Shown piece after piece: positions 56,296 to 64,000 of a stretch of DNA of 64,000 bases. Within the stretch, counting starts at the first letter, position 1. Each line of letters starts with the position of its first letter. A model generated the notes under the pieces. It had not been told where the DNA came from, did no database searches, and was given only the letters and a program-made list of their open reading frames with translations. Source of the stretch: JALOAT01 sp041677345 (lineage in GTDB: Bacteria > Pseudomonadota > Gammaproteobacteria > Thiohalomonadales > Thiohalomonadaceae); the NCBI GenBank assembly GCA_041677345.1, contig JBAYQE010000001.1:18396-82395 (forward strand). Reading direction: 5' to 3'. The position numbers and the translations under genes are program-made.

Positions 56296-56967
56296 CTAGG
56301 CAAGCAGAACCGCCACCAGTCCCGTGAGGTAAATACCATCGAACGTACCTGCACCCCCGATGGAGGCGAGCGGGGCGCCGAGGTTGCGGATGTCCTTCAG
56401 GCGCAGCAGATCGGCGCCGATGAGCACACCCAGGGTGCCACAGATATAGGCGAGGGGAGCGCTTTGGTCGGCACGGATTACAGTGGCGATAAGGGCCGCG
56501 CTCAGCGGTGCGATCAGCATGGGCATGCCGATGCCCAGGCCCGGAACGGGTCGGCTGAAGGTGTAGCTGATGGCTGTCACGCCCGCCACGGCGATACCTA
56601 CCTCGGACAGCGGCAGGGTGTGGTAGCCCATGAGATAGGCGGAAAACAGCAGCGGCACCAGACCCCCGCCCACGTTCAAGGCGATGACCGTACGGCCTTC
56701 CTGTTCCCAGTGCGGCATCTTCCACAGCGAATCGAGTGGTGGCGGCAGGGGAGGTTGTTCGGGAAAGGTGGCGGTCCTGAGTTGGAACAGCGGAAGATTC
56801 ACTGCGCTCCCTGCCAAGGAGACGATTAGCAGCAGCAGGGCCGAGCCCATGGACAGGCCCAGCTTCTCGAACGCGATACTGAGCAGTCCGACCTGCACGA
56901 ACAACAGCAGCACGGCTGCGGCAAGCAGCAGGAGGTAGACATTGAATGGTACAGGGGGAATGCGCAT
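56296..56967 (-). CDS. DUF1614 family membrane protein
   Basis: The 223-residue polytopic inner-membrane protein has about six to seven hydrophobic segments (VYLLLLAAAVLLLFVQVGLL, SALLLLIVSLAGSAV, LNVGGGLVPLLFSAYLM and others). The DUF1614 hallmarks are a glycine-rich NVGGGLVPLLFS and C-terminal LASIGGAGTFDGIYLTGL. The function is unknown. It is the last gene of a minus-strand group with the PRPP-synthetase-like and AMP-phosphorylase-type genes, 45 bp after the former. Confidence 0.88.
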   Translation of the reverse strand: MRIPPVPFNVYLLLLAAAVLLLFVQVGLLSIAFEKLGLSMGSALLLLIVSLAGSAVNLPLFQLRTATFPEQPPLPPPLDSLWKMPHWEQEGRTVIALNVGGGLVPLLFSAYLMGYHTLPLSEVGIAVAGVTAISYTFSRPVPGLGIGMPMLIAPLSAALIATVIRADQSAPLAYICGTLGVLIGADLLRLKDIRNLGAPLASIGGAGTFDGIYLTGLVAVLLA

Positions 56968-57012
56968 GGGGGCTCCGTCCGACTAGCATAGCCCGAGCGC
57001 GCCGGGTGGGAA

Positions 57013-57894
57013 TCAGTCGACGGCACGCACGGCCCCGGCGAGCAGCGTGTCCAGGGAAAAGGCGTTGCTCGCATGACTGATGCTGTCACTGCTCCAGATG
57101 TGCTCGATGCCCGCGGCACGCATGAGGCGCTCGGCCCCGGGGTCGTACAGCGCGTGGGTGACCAGGCAGTGTACAGGGCCCGCACCTCGGCCCTTCAAGG
57201 CCGCGGCTACGCCCATCAGGGTGTGACCGGTACTCGCCATATCATCAATCAGTACCACCTCGCGTCCGCAATAATCACCGTCCGGCACGCGGATATGCAC
57301 CTCGCGATCGCCGAGACGTTCCTTGTGCGCGATGACATAGTCGAGCCCGGCGTAACCAGCCACTGCCCGCACCCACTGATCCGATTCGCTGTCCGGTCCG
57401 ACCAGTAGCGGCCCATGGCTGTGCCCGCGCAGGAAGTCTCCCATGACCGCGGCGCTCGAGAGGGCACGCGCGTGGATACCGGGAATGGCCTCCGTGAGAT
57501 CGTGGATACGGTGCAGGTGCGGGTCGACCGTGATCACCGCATCGGCCAATCCCGCCAGGAAACGGCCCACGATGCGCTGGCTCACTGCCTCGCCGGGATT
57601 GAAGGCGATGTCCTGGCGCATGTAGCACAGGTACGGTGCCACCAAGGTCACACGCTGCGCACCGAGTTCGCGCGCGGTGTCGGCGGCGAGCAGCAATTCG
57701 ATCAGTTTGGCATTGGGGTGATCGAGGCTGCGGCAGAGAATGGTGTGTTGCGGGAGATCCACCGGCACGCTGACCCGGCTCTCACCGTCAGGAAAGTGGT
57801 GCAGGCCCAGCAGCGCGAAGGGACAGCCCAGTGCCTGTGCGAGACGTCGTCCCTGTCGTTCGTAGTCGGGAAAGCCGAGAATCACCGATTCCAT
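57013..57894 (-). CDS. Ribose-phosphate pyrophosphokinase-like protein
   Basis: The 293-residue PRPP-synthetase homologue has the ATP-binding RQD (YLCYMRQDIAF), the flag-like region SLDHPNAKLIELLL and the PRPP loop EVVLIDDMASTGHTLMG. It is shorter than housekeeping Prs (~315) and its N terminus is diverged (MESVILGFPDYERQGRRLA), so it is a paralogue-type protein. With the upstream phosphorylase it may act on ribose phosphates derived from nucleotides. The exact reaction is uncertain. Confidence 0.88.
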   Translation of the reverse strand: MESVILGFPDYERQGRRLAQALGCPFALLGLHHFPDGESRVSVPVDLPQHTILCRSLDHPNAKLIELLLAADTARELGAQRVTLVAPYLCYMRQDIAFNPGEAVSQRIVGRFLAGLADAVITVDPHLHRIHDLTEAIPGIHARALSSAAVMGDFLRGHSHGPLLVGPDSESDQWVRAVAGYAGLDYVIAHKERLGDREVHIRVPDGDYCGREVVLIDDMASTGHTLMGVAAALKGRGAGPVHCLVTHALYDPGAERLMRAAGIEHIWSSDSISHASNAFSLDTLLAGAVRAVD

Positions 57895-57915
57895 TACACG
57901 TCCAAGTTTGTCCTG

Positions 57916-59463
57916 TCAGAACTCAAGATAGGTTTTGGTGACCTGCGCCGGCTCTCCGATAGTGTAGCCGGAGACCTGCTCGCTATAGCTGTGTGCAAAA
58001 TGGTAATCCGAGCGGTATTCCGCATGCACGCGATACAGCGGCTCACCCCGCTGGACCGGCTCACCCAGTTTCTTCAGCAGATCGACGCCGGCCCCTTTGT
58101 CCATAGGGGCTCCGGCCAAGCGCGCGATCTTCGCCAGATGATAGTTGTCGATGGCGGTGACCACGCCATCCCGATCGGCGCACAGCTCGAAATGCAGGTG
58201 CCCCGGCGCGAAGTCTTCGGTCTGCTTTCCCTGGGCGGCGACAATGGATTCCATCTTGGCCAGTGCGCGCCCCGAGTCAAGGATGTCGCGTGCAATGGCA
58301 TAGCCGTAACCGCCGCGCACATCCGGATCGAACTCCAGGATGCGGCCGGCGAGGCGCAGGGCCTTTTGGCGTAGATCCTGGGGCGCGCACGGGTCGTTGC
58401 GCAGTACCTGCATCACATCCCGGGCCTCCAACACAGGACCGATGCCACGGCCCACGGGTTGCGCACCGTCCGTGATTACCACTTCCAGGTGGATACCCAT
58501 GTGATCGCCCGTGTATTCGAACAGCTTGCGTAGCTGCAGGGCCTCACGCATGTGGCGCACCTTGGCGCTGGGACCGACGGGGATGTCGAGCAGCAAATGC
58601 GTGGAGCCGGCCGCGAGCTTCTTGGACAGGATGGAGGCGATCATCTGACCCTGCGAATCGATCCCCAGCGGCCGTTCCACCGAGATGAGGATGTCATCCG
58701 CCGGTGCCAGCCGTGCCGTCCCGCCCCAGGCCAGGCAAGCGCGGTGTTGGCGCACCAGCTCGCGCAGTTCGCGTGGACTGAGGTCCACCCGCGCCAGCAC
58801 CTCCATGGTATCTGCCGTCCCGGAGGGTGAGGTGATGGCTCGGGAGGAGGTTTTGGGCATCATCATGCCGTGTGCTGCCACGATGGGGACGATGAGCATG
58901 CTGGTGCGGTTGCCGGGGATGCCGCCGATGCAATGCTTGTCCACCACCAGCGGCTCATGCCAGTCCAGGCGCTCGCCCGACTCCAGCATGGCGCGGGTCA
59001 GGTGCAGGATCTCCTCGCGGTCGAGACTGTTCTGCCCCGAGGCCACCAGGAAGGCGGCCATTTCCATTTTCGAATAGCGGTTCTTGATCACGTCCTGGGT
59101 GATGGCACGGAAGTCCACCAGTCGCAGCCGTTCCCCGGCGATCTTGCGCCTAACTGCATCCATGGAGGCCGGCGCCTCCGCCTGTGAGACGCTCACCGCC
59201 TCGCCCGTAGCCAACCCGAGCTGATCGAAGGCCTGTTCTGACAGGCCCAGCTCATCGGCAGCGACGATGTGCTCGTCGTCCACCACGTTCAGCACCGCAT
59301 AGATACGTTTGCCGTTGGCCTTGACCTCAATCTTGGTAAGCGCCTGAAAACCCTCCGCCCGGTAGAACACGCACTCGCGATGCATGTAGGCCACGTTCTC
59401 ACGATAGGTGTCGATACCGACACGGCGGAGGCGGAGGGTGTCTGTTGTCGGATGGGATGGCAT
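57916..59463 (-). CDS. AMP phosphorylase-type thymidine phosphorylase family enzyme
   Basis: The 515-residue protein is longer than bacterial thymidine phosphorylase (~440) because of an N-terminal extension of about 80–90 residues, as in archaeal AMP phosphorylases. The active-site segment KHCIGGIPGNRTSMLIVPIV and PKTSSRAITSPSGTADTMEV match the AMP-phosphorylase subtype rather than the KHSTGG/GRGLGHTGGT pattern of DeoA. The predicted reaction is AMP plus phosphate to adenine plus ribose 1,5-bisphosphate. It is the first gene of its operon, 21 bp from the next. Confidence 0.9.
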   Translation of the reverse strand: MPSHPTTDTLRLRRVGIDTYRENVAYMHRECVFYRAEGFQALTKIEVKANGKRIYAVLNVVDDEHIVAADELGLSEQAFDQLGLATGEAVSVSQAEAPASMDAVRRKIAGERLRLVDFRAITQDVIKNRYSKMEMAAFLVASGQNSLDREEILHLTRAMLESGERLDWHEPLVVDKHCIGGIPGNRTSMLIVPIVAAHGMMMPKTSSRAITSPSGTADTMEVLARVDLSPRELRELVRQHRACLAWGGTARLAPADDILISVERPLGIDSQGQMIASILSKKLAAGSTHLLLDIPVGPSAKVRHMREALQLRKLFEYTGDHMGIHLEVVITDGAQPVGRGIGPVLEARDVMQVLRNDPCAPQDLRQKALRLAGRILEFDPDVRGGYGYAIARDILDSGRALAKMESIVAAQGKQTEDFAPGHLHFELCADRDGVVTAIDNYHLAKIARLAGAPMDKGAGVDLLKKLGEPVQRGEPLYRVHAEYRSDYHFAHSYSEQVSGYTIGEPAQVTKTYLEF

Positions 59464-60107
59464 GGCGTTTATCTAACATGCCGTCGATGCAAATACCACA
59501 ACTCCAGCGCCGATGGCGGTCAGAAAACCGCAAATCGGTGCGCCTTACCGCCCGAGTGTCGCGCTGCCTGGGATCCAGCACCGAGGAGTAGGAGTTGCCC
59601 GCGTTTGGATAGATGGGTGACTCCGTTGGTGCCACGTCGTGAGAGCACGGGCGGACAAGTGACGTATTGTCTGCGCCCGCGTGGTCGTCACCGGCAACCT
59701 GAATCCGGCCAATCTCGAAAGAATTGGTAACCGGCGGCTCCAACATGGCGCAGGCAACACAAGTATTCGGCCTCTAATGTGTAGAAACCACCATCAGGTC
59801 ATCCCCTTGGTGGGTGAGGTCCACCTCGACCTGTCTTAAGAAATCCGACTACCGACGCCTCAGGCGGACCCGCGTGCGGTGGCGGGCCAAACCGGTGTAT
59901 CTGAGTCCCGGAACTGCGAACCGTACCCCGCTCTGTGAATGTCTGCCACGAGTCGTGAACTGCATCACATCACGTTCTTGTGGTGGTTACGTTGGCAGGA
60001 TTAACATCCTGCACACGAAATTTTCATTACTGCCACAATGCGTTATCTGCGTTAGGCGCAGAATCGCCGAACCAACCAAGCAGTGTTTGAACGGTCAGGG
60101 GTTGAGC
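59464..60107. other. 644-bp gap between divergent AMP phosphorylase and VWA lipoprotein genes
   Basis: No RNA gene or repeat family member was recognised. A minus-strand open frame of about 115 codons (59399–59746) overlaps the phosphorylase start and shows no known domain. The plus-strand frame of the VWA gene stays open from 59814, but that extension lacks a signal peptide and is probably non-coding leader. Confidence 0.45.
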
Positions 60108-61577
60108 ATGAAAGTATATGAAGGGAGCGGGTGGAGGAAGAGTCTGCATGCCGGCGTGGCCGCACTGTTGTTGGCGGTTTTTCTTGGCGCATGCGGTGGT
60201 GGCGGTAGTGACGACCCGTTCGGTAACGAAGGCCCCGGTACCTCCGAGCTGCCCGGCGGAGACAGCGGCGGCGAAGACGCTACCGATGGTGATCCCGAAC
60301 CCGGTAGCGACGATGAGAATCCTGGCGGTGTATCGGCCGCGGTCCTCATGCGCGGCACCGCCGCATACGACGATACGGCACGCGTTCTCAATGCGGCGTT
60401 TTCCGTCCTTGACGCCGACAGCAATCCAATTGAAAACCTCGATGGCGGTGACTTCACGATTCTCCACGGCAGCATGCCCGATGGCAACTACGAAGGCCAT
60501 CATGATGCGCAACGGCTGAAATACCCGGACCAACTCTCAGGCAGAATCCACCTGATGCTGGATGTAAGTAACAGCATGGCAGCGGATTATGCATTCGATG
60601 CCTGGAAAACAGAGGCAGCACGTTTTGTCACCGCAATGGACGGCTTCGGACTGGATGTTATTGTCTACACGTTCAGCGACGAGACCACTCCGGACCCGGA
60701 TGTGCCCGAGCCGACCTACCTCGGCACCGTGAGCGTGGATGGTTTGGACAATGTAAATGCTGCGGTAAAAGAATTGACACCAAATTCTGTACACAACACC
60801 CGCTTCTACAAGATTGTGAGCACCAAGATTGAACAATTGGTTAATGCAGGTTGGAACAGTGTCATTTACCAACACTCACCGTTGGGTGATTCAAGTCCTC
60901 CCTCTTCTCCGGTCGCCCAAGTGGAATTGATGGTCATCATGAGCGACGGGATCGATACCACCGGTAAAGATTCTTTCTCGCTTATTGATAATGCAAAGGA
61001 CGAAAAATTCAGCGTCGTTTCCATTGCCTCGGGTAAGAATCCCGATGTGGCAGGCTTGGGTGGGATTAGTGAATATCTTTATACGGTGCCTGAACAGGGA
61101 ACGTACGCCGACGCCGTAGATGATGCAATTAACGGTATCAAGAGCTACTACAGCAGCTTCTATGTCGTGGATTATATGCCGCCTGCACTCGAGAAGACGG
61201 GCGACGAGACCTACGAGATAAAATTGGTAGAGAACACCAACTCTGGATTGGATATCACGTATGCTCCGGATGCCTTTCCCGATCCACGTTCCGTGCAGCC
61301 CTATTGCTGCAAACTGCGCATCGCGTCAGGGGCTCCAGCCGGTGATCCGGTCACCGTTGGCGTAGGGGAAAACGTGGATTTCACTGCGGTGAAGCTCTGG
61401 ACGGCAGATCAGCCTGTATTTTCCTGGACGTTCACGAGCGACGGCAACATGACTATTGATGCCAGCAAGATTTCTATCGCTGTCGTGAATGCCGACCAGC
61501 AGGGCGATGCCATGCTATCGGTCGATGCTGTGTCTGAGGGCTGGAGTATTGGGCCATTGGATCTTGAGGCTCGTTGA
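60108..61577 (+). CDS. VWA-domain lipoprotein
   Basis: The 489-residue precursor has a lipobox (LGAC, Cys29) followed by an acidic Gly/Asp/Ser-rich linker (about 30–75) and a von Willebrand factor A domain. MIDAS residues are visible as DVSNS (152–156), preceded by IHLML, with later MSDGIDTTG. The C-terminal ~120 residues are a separate beta-rich region with one Cys pair (YCCKL). The domain suggests metal-dependent adhesion or assembly at the cell surface. The gene is visibly AT-richer from about 60,540 on than its neighbours, suggesting transfer. Confidence 0.85.
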   Translation: MKVYEGSGWRKSLHAGVAALLLAVFLGACGGGGSDDPFGNEGPGTSELPGGDSGGEDATDGDPEPGSDDENPGGVSAAVLMRGTAAYDDTARVLNAAFSVLDADSNPIENLDGGDFTILHGSMPDGNYEGHHDAQRLKYPDQLSGRIHLMLDVSNSMAADYAFDAWKTEAARFVTAMDGFGLDVIVYTFSDETTPDPDVPEPTYLGTVSVDGLDNVNAAVKELTPNSVHNTRFYKIVSTKIEQLVNAGWNSVIYQHSPLGDSSPPSSPVAQVELMVIMSDGIDTTGKDSFSLIDNAKDEKFSVVSIASGKNPDVAGLGGISEYLYTVPEQGTYADAVDDAINGIKSYYSSFYVVDYMPPALEKTGDETYEIKLVENTNSGLDITYAPDAFPDPRSVQPYCCKLRIASGAPAGDPVTVGVGENVDFTAVKLWTADQPVFSWTFTSDGNMTIDASKISIAVVNADQQGDAMLSVDAVSEGWSIGPLDLEAR

Positions 61578-61710
61578 TGAGGCGTCCCCACCACCGCTTG
61601 CCGGTCGCACTGGGAGGATTGTGCAATCACGTTGTTGCTCTGAAAAAAGCAGTCGGTGCTTTGGTGTGGGGGGGATAGCAATCCCTGTGTGAGGGAAGCC
61701 GCTTGCGTGG

Positions 61711-62307
61711 TCATGATGCTGCCCCGATCGCGGTATTAAGTTGTCGCAACATGGCAATCAATACCTGCGGCTGGTAATACGCATTCGCCCCACTCGGGCT
61801 CGGCAGTACCCAGATAGCGGTTCCATGGATGCTCTCCACCTGTAATCCCAGGCCCGCGTCGCGTTGTGCGAAAGCGATTCGATACGCACCCAGGCCCAGC
61901 ACGGCGACTGAGCGTGGCCGGTATTTCCTGACCTTCCGTCGCAAGCCTTCGGCGCCCGCGCGCAACTCATCTCTCGTGAGTTCCGCGGCCCCGGCGGTGG
62001 CACGCGCCACCAGGTTTGTGATGCCCAGCCCCAGGCCGAGCAGTTTCTCTTCCTCGTAGGGCGAATACAGCCGCGAGGTGAAGCCGGCCTGGTACAGTGC
62101 CGGCCAGAAGCGGTTGCCCGGACGTGCGAAATGGCGGCCGACGGCCGCGGTGTAGAGGCCGGGGTTGATGCCGCAGAACAAGACCTTCAAGTCTGGTGCG
62201 ATGAGGTCGGGTAGGGTCTTGCCACGTGCGGCCAGCAGGTCTTCACGGGTGGGGCGAAGATGGCCTTCGCGGAGCGCCTTGGCGCGGTTGTCCTTCGCCC
62301 CCATCAT
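61711..62307 (-). CDS. mug: Mismatch-specific uracil/thymine DNA glycosylase (Mug type)
   Basis: The 198-residue uracil-DNA glycosylase superfamily protein has motif LFCGINPGLYTAAVGRHFA (GINPG, residues involved in catalysis) and the C-terminal HGTAIWVLPSPSGANA (PSPSGxNA, intercalation loop), which are diagnostic for family 2 MUG/TDG. It removes U or T (and ethenocytosine) from mismatches with G. It lies 3 bp after the ABC transporter gene and is probably co-transcribed. Confidence 0.94.
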   Translation of the reverse strand: MMGAKDNRAKALREGHLRPTREDLLAARGKTLPDLIAPDLKVLFCGINPGLYTAAVGRHFARPGNRFWPALYQAGFTSRLYSPYEEEKLLGLGLGITNLVARATAGAAELTRDELRAGAEGLRRKVRKYRPRSVAVLGLGAYRIAFAQRDAGLGLQVESIHGTAIWVLPSPSGANAYYQPQVLIAMLRQLNTAIGAAS

Positions 62308-62310
62308 GGC

Positions 62311-64000
62311 TTAGCGCACCAGCACCGGTTGTTTCTTTGCCCGCGCTTCCTCGTTCTGTTCTTCCTGTTGCAGCGCCCACATGCGCGCATACGAGCCATC
62401 CCGTGCCAGCAACTCGTGGTGGGAACCACGCTCGACGATATGGCCCTGGTCCATCACTAGGATCTGATCCGCATCCACGATGGTGGACAGGCGGTGGGCG
62501 ATGACCAGTGTGGTGTGGTTGGAAGACGCCTGTTGCAGGGCTTCGAGGATCAGTTTTTCCGACTGGCTGTCGAGCGACGAGGTGGCTTCGTCGAACACAA
62601 GGATACGCGGGTTCTTAAGTACAGCGCGGGCGATGGCGATGCGCTGTTTCTCGCCGCCGGAGAGCTTCAGACCGCGTTCGCCCACCACCGTGTCGTAGCC
62701 TTGCGGCAAAGAGGCGATGAAATCGTGGATGTTGGCGGTGCGTGCCGCCTGCTCGATCTCCGCGCGGCTCGCACCGGGGCGGCCATAGGCGATGTTGTAT
62801 GCGATGCTGTCGTTAAACAGCACGGTGTCCTGGGGAACGATACCGATGCGGGCGCGCAGGCTGGCCTGGGTCACGTCACGTACGTCCTGGCCGTTCACCA
62901 GCACACGGCCCTCGTTCACGTCGTAGAAGCGGAACAGCAGGCGTGCGAGGGTGGATTTGCCGGAGCCGCTTGCACCTACCACCGCGATCTTCTTGCCTGC
63001 CGGCACTTCGAAATCCACGTCATGCAGGATGGGGCGCTCGGGCGCGTAGGCGAAGCTCACGTGTTCAAAGCGGATGGCGCCGTCGCCCACTTCGAACGGC
63101 TTGGCGTCCGGTCGGTCGTGCACCTCCGGTTCCGTGCCGAGCAGTTTGAACATCTGGTCCATGTCGGCGAGTGCGTGCTTGAGCTGGCTGTATACCACGC
63201 CCAAGAAACCGAGAGGGATGAACATCTGCAGCATGAACGCGTTTACCAACACCAAATCGCCCAGCGTCATGGCGCCGCGGATGACCTGATTGGCAGCCAT
63301 GATCATGATCAGCGTGACGCCCACGGCGATGATGGAGCCCTGGCCCACGTTGAGACTGGAGAGTGAGGTCTGGGTCTTGATGGCGGCGTCTTCCCAGCCG
63401 CGCAGCGTGTCGTCGTAGCGGCGGTGTTCGAGCCCCTCGTTGACGAAGTACTTCACCGTCTCGTAGTTGATGAGGCTGTCCACCGCCTGGGAACTGCCCT
63501 GGGATTCCAGGGCGTTCATGCGGTGGCGGAATTTCATGCGCCATTCGGTGATGGCGAAGGTGAAGGCGGCGTACACCACCACGGTAGCGAAGGTGATCAC
63601 GGCGAACCAAGCGCTGTACTGCACCAGCAGGATGCCGGCGATGAGCAGCACCTCCACCAGGGTGGGGAGGATGTTGAACACCATGTAGTTGAGCAGGGTG
63701 GCGGCGCTGCGGGTGCCGCGCTCCAGGTCGCGGGTGATGGCGCCGGTCTTGCGTTCCAGGTGATAGCGCAGGGACAGGGCGTGCAGATGGCTGAGCACCC
63801 GGGTGGAGAGGGCACGCATGGTGCCGTAGCGCACCTTGGCGAACACCACGTCGCGCAGCTCATTGAAGGCGGAACTGCATAGGCGGAGTATGCCGTACGC
63901 CAGCAACAGCATGATGGGCAGCGCGAGCGCGGCCTTTTCGGCGGTGTCGAGGTAATCGACCAATTCCTTGAGGGCCAGCGGCACGCCCACGTTGGCCAGC
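62311..64000 (-). CDS. ABC transporter ATP-binding/permease (Atm1/HMT-type half transporter), 5' end cut off
   Basis: The frame is open to the window edge, so the start lies beyond 64000; about 562 residues are visible. The N-terminal part is an ABC exporter transmembrane domain. The C-terminal nucleotide-binding domain has Walker A VGASGSGKSTLARLLFRFYD, signature LSGGEKQRIAIARAVLKN, Walker B ILVFDEATSSLD and an H-loop. The residues upstream (LANVGVPLALKELVDYLD) resemble Atm1/HMT1-type exporters of glutathione-linked sulfur or metal compounds. The substrate is not determinable. Confidence 0.93.
   Translation of the reverse strand, partial: LANVGVPLALKELVDYLDTAEKAALALPIMLLLAYGILRLCSSAFNELRDVVFAKVRYGTMRALSTRVLSHLHALSLRYHLERKTGAITRDLERGTRSAATLLNYMVFNILPTLVEVLLIAGILLVQYSAWFAVITFATVVVYAAFTFAITEWRMKFRHRMNALESQGSSQAVDSLINYETVKYFVNEGLEHRRYDDTLRGWEDAAIKTQTSLSSLNVGQGSIIAVGVTLIMIMAANQVIRGAMTLGDLVLVNAFMLQMFIPLGFLGVVYSQLKHALADMDQMFKLLGTEPEVHDRPDAKPFEVGDGAIRFEHVSFAYAPERPILHDVDFEVPAGKKIAVVGASGSGKSTLARLLFRFYDVNEGRVLVNGQDVRDVTQASLRARIGIVPQDTVLFNDSIAYNIAYGRPGASRAEIEQAARTANIHDFIASLPQGYDTVVGERGLKLSGGEKQRIAIARAVLKNPRILVFDEATSSLDSQSEKLILEALQQASSNHTTLVIAHRLSTIVDADQILVMDQGHIVERGSHHELLARDGSYARMWALQQEEQNEEARAKKQPVLVR

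Noticed and set aside
59399..59746. 115-codon minus-strand frame upstream of the AMP-phosphorylase gene
   Set aside because: It overlaps the phosphorylase start in another frame, has no domain or ribosome-binding site, and its composition changes along its length.
59814..60107. N-terminal extension of the VWA lipoprotein frame
   Set aside because: The extension would bury the lipoprotein signal peptide inside the protein. The signal and lipobox fit a start at 60108 or the nearby TTG.

Overview
The window is a GC-rich chromosomal segment of a gammaproteobacterium. The evidence is conserved gene order as much as single genes: lpxC–dciA–M23 peptidase–secA; argJ–mutT/thiE fusion–yacG–zapD–coaE–pilD–pilC–pilB; sucC–sucD–nadE–glnB; and bamD–rluD–pgeF followed by clpB. 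A group 3b-type NiFe hydrogenase, a complete type II secretion operon and abundant REP-like intergenic repeats would fit a sulfur-oxidising or related lineage (Chromatiales-like), but the genus cannot be fixed from sequence alone. No rRNA or tRNA gene, CRISPR array, prophage or intact transposase gene was seen.

Layout. 1–4.8 kb: the 3' part of lpxC, convergent dciA, a LytM-type peptidase and secA, which ends at a clear intrinsic terminator. 5–7.8 kb: argJ, a MutT–ThiE-like fusion and a small lipoprotein. 8.2–13.7 kb, minus strand: pilB-pilC-pilD-coaE-zapD-yacG in transcription order. 14–25.5 kb, plus strand: a complete gspCDEFGHIJKLMN type II secretion operon, mostly with 4-bp stop/start overlaps. 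25.7–28.9 kb, minus strand: pilS and pilR with a small membrane protein upstream. 29–33.3 kb: sucCD, nadE and glnB. 33.7–42.6 kb: nitroreductase, bamD, rluD, pgeF, a ZIP transporter, a GcvR-like ACT protein, peptide deformylase, an acyltransferase, and clpB behind a near-consensus heat-shock promoter. 43–45.7 kb: a hypothetical protein, an MscS channel, a thioredoxin and endonuclease V.

45.7–53.1 kb is the main accessory locus. hypC and hypA run on the minus strand, a HupH C-terminal-domain protein diverges from them, and the four hydrogenase structural genes (beta, gamma, delta, alpha) plus the cognate maturation protease follow. This predicts a soluble NAD(P)-linked hydrogenase; HypB, HypD, HypE and HypF must be encoded elsewhere. 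53–55.6 kb holds small lipoproteins, a short-chain dehydrogenase and a small outer-membrane protein. 56.3–59.5 kb is a minus-strand operon of an AMP-phosphorylase-type enzyme, a PRPP-synthetase-like protein and a DUF1614 membrane protein. It is followed by an AT-richer VWA lipoprotein, a mismatch-specific DNA glycosylase and a truncated ABC exporter of the Atm1/HMT type.

The most distinctive feature is the intergenic DNA. It holds at least four families of short inverted repeats. One has exact REP anatomy: a GTAG head followed by an imperfect hairpin with compensatory changes between copies. It occurs as dispersed pairs and as a tandem array of about five units with a 130–131 bp period. These REP clusters lie between convergent genes, except one that sits inside the hydrogenase operon between the electron-transfer and catalytic modules. 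Other repeats run into gene ends (yacG, the nitroreductase) or near starts (secA, pgeF, the hydrogenase small subunit, the acyltransferase).
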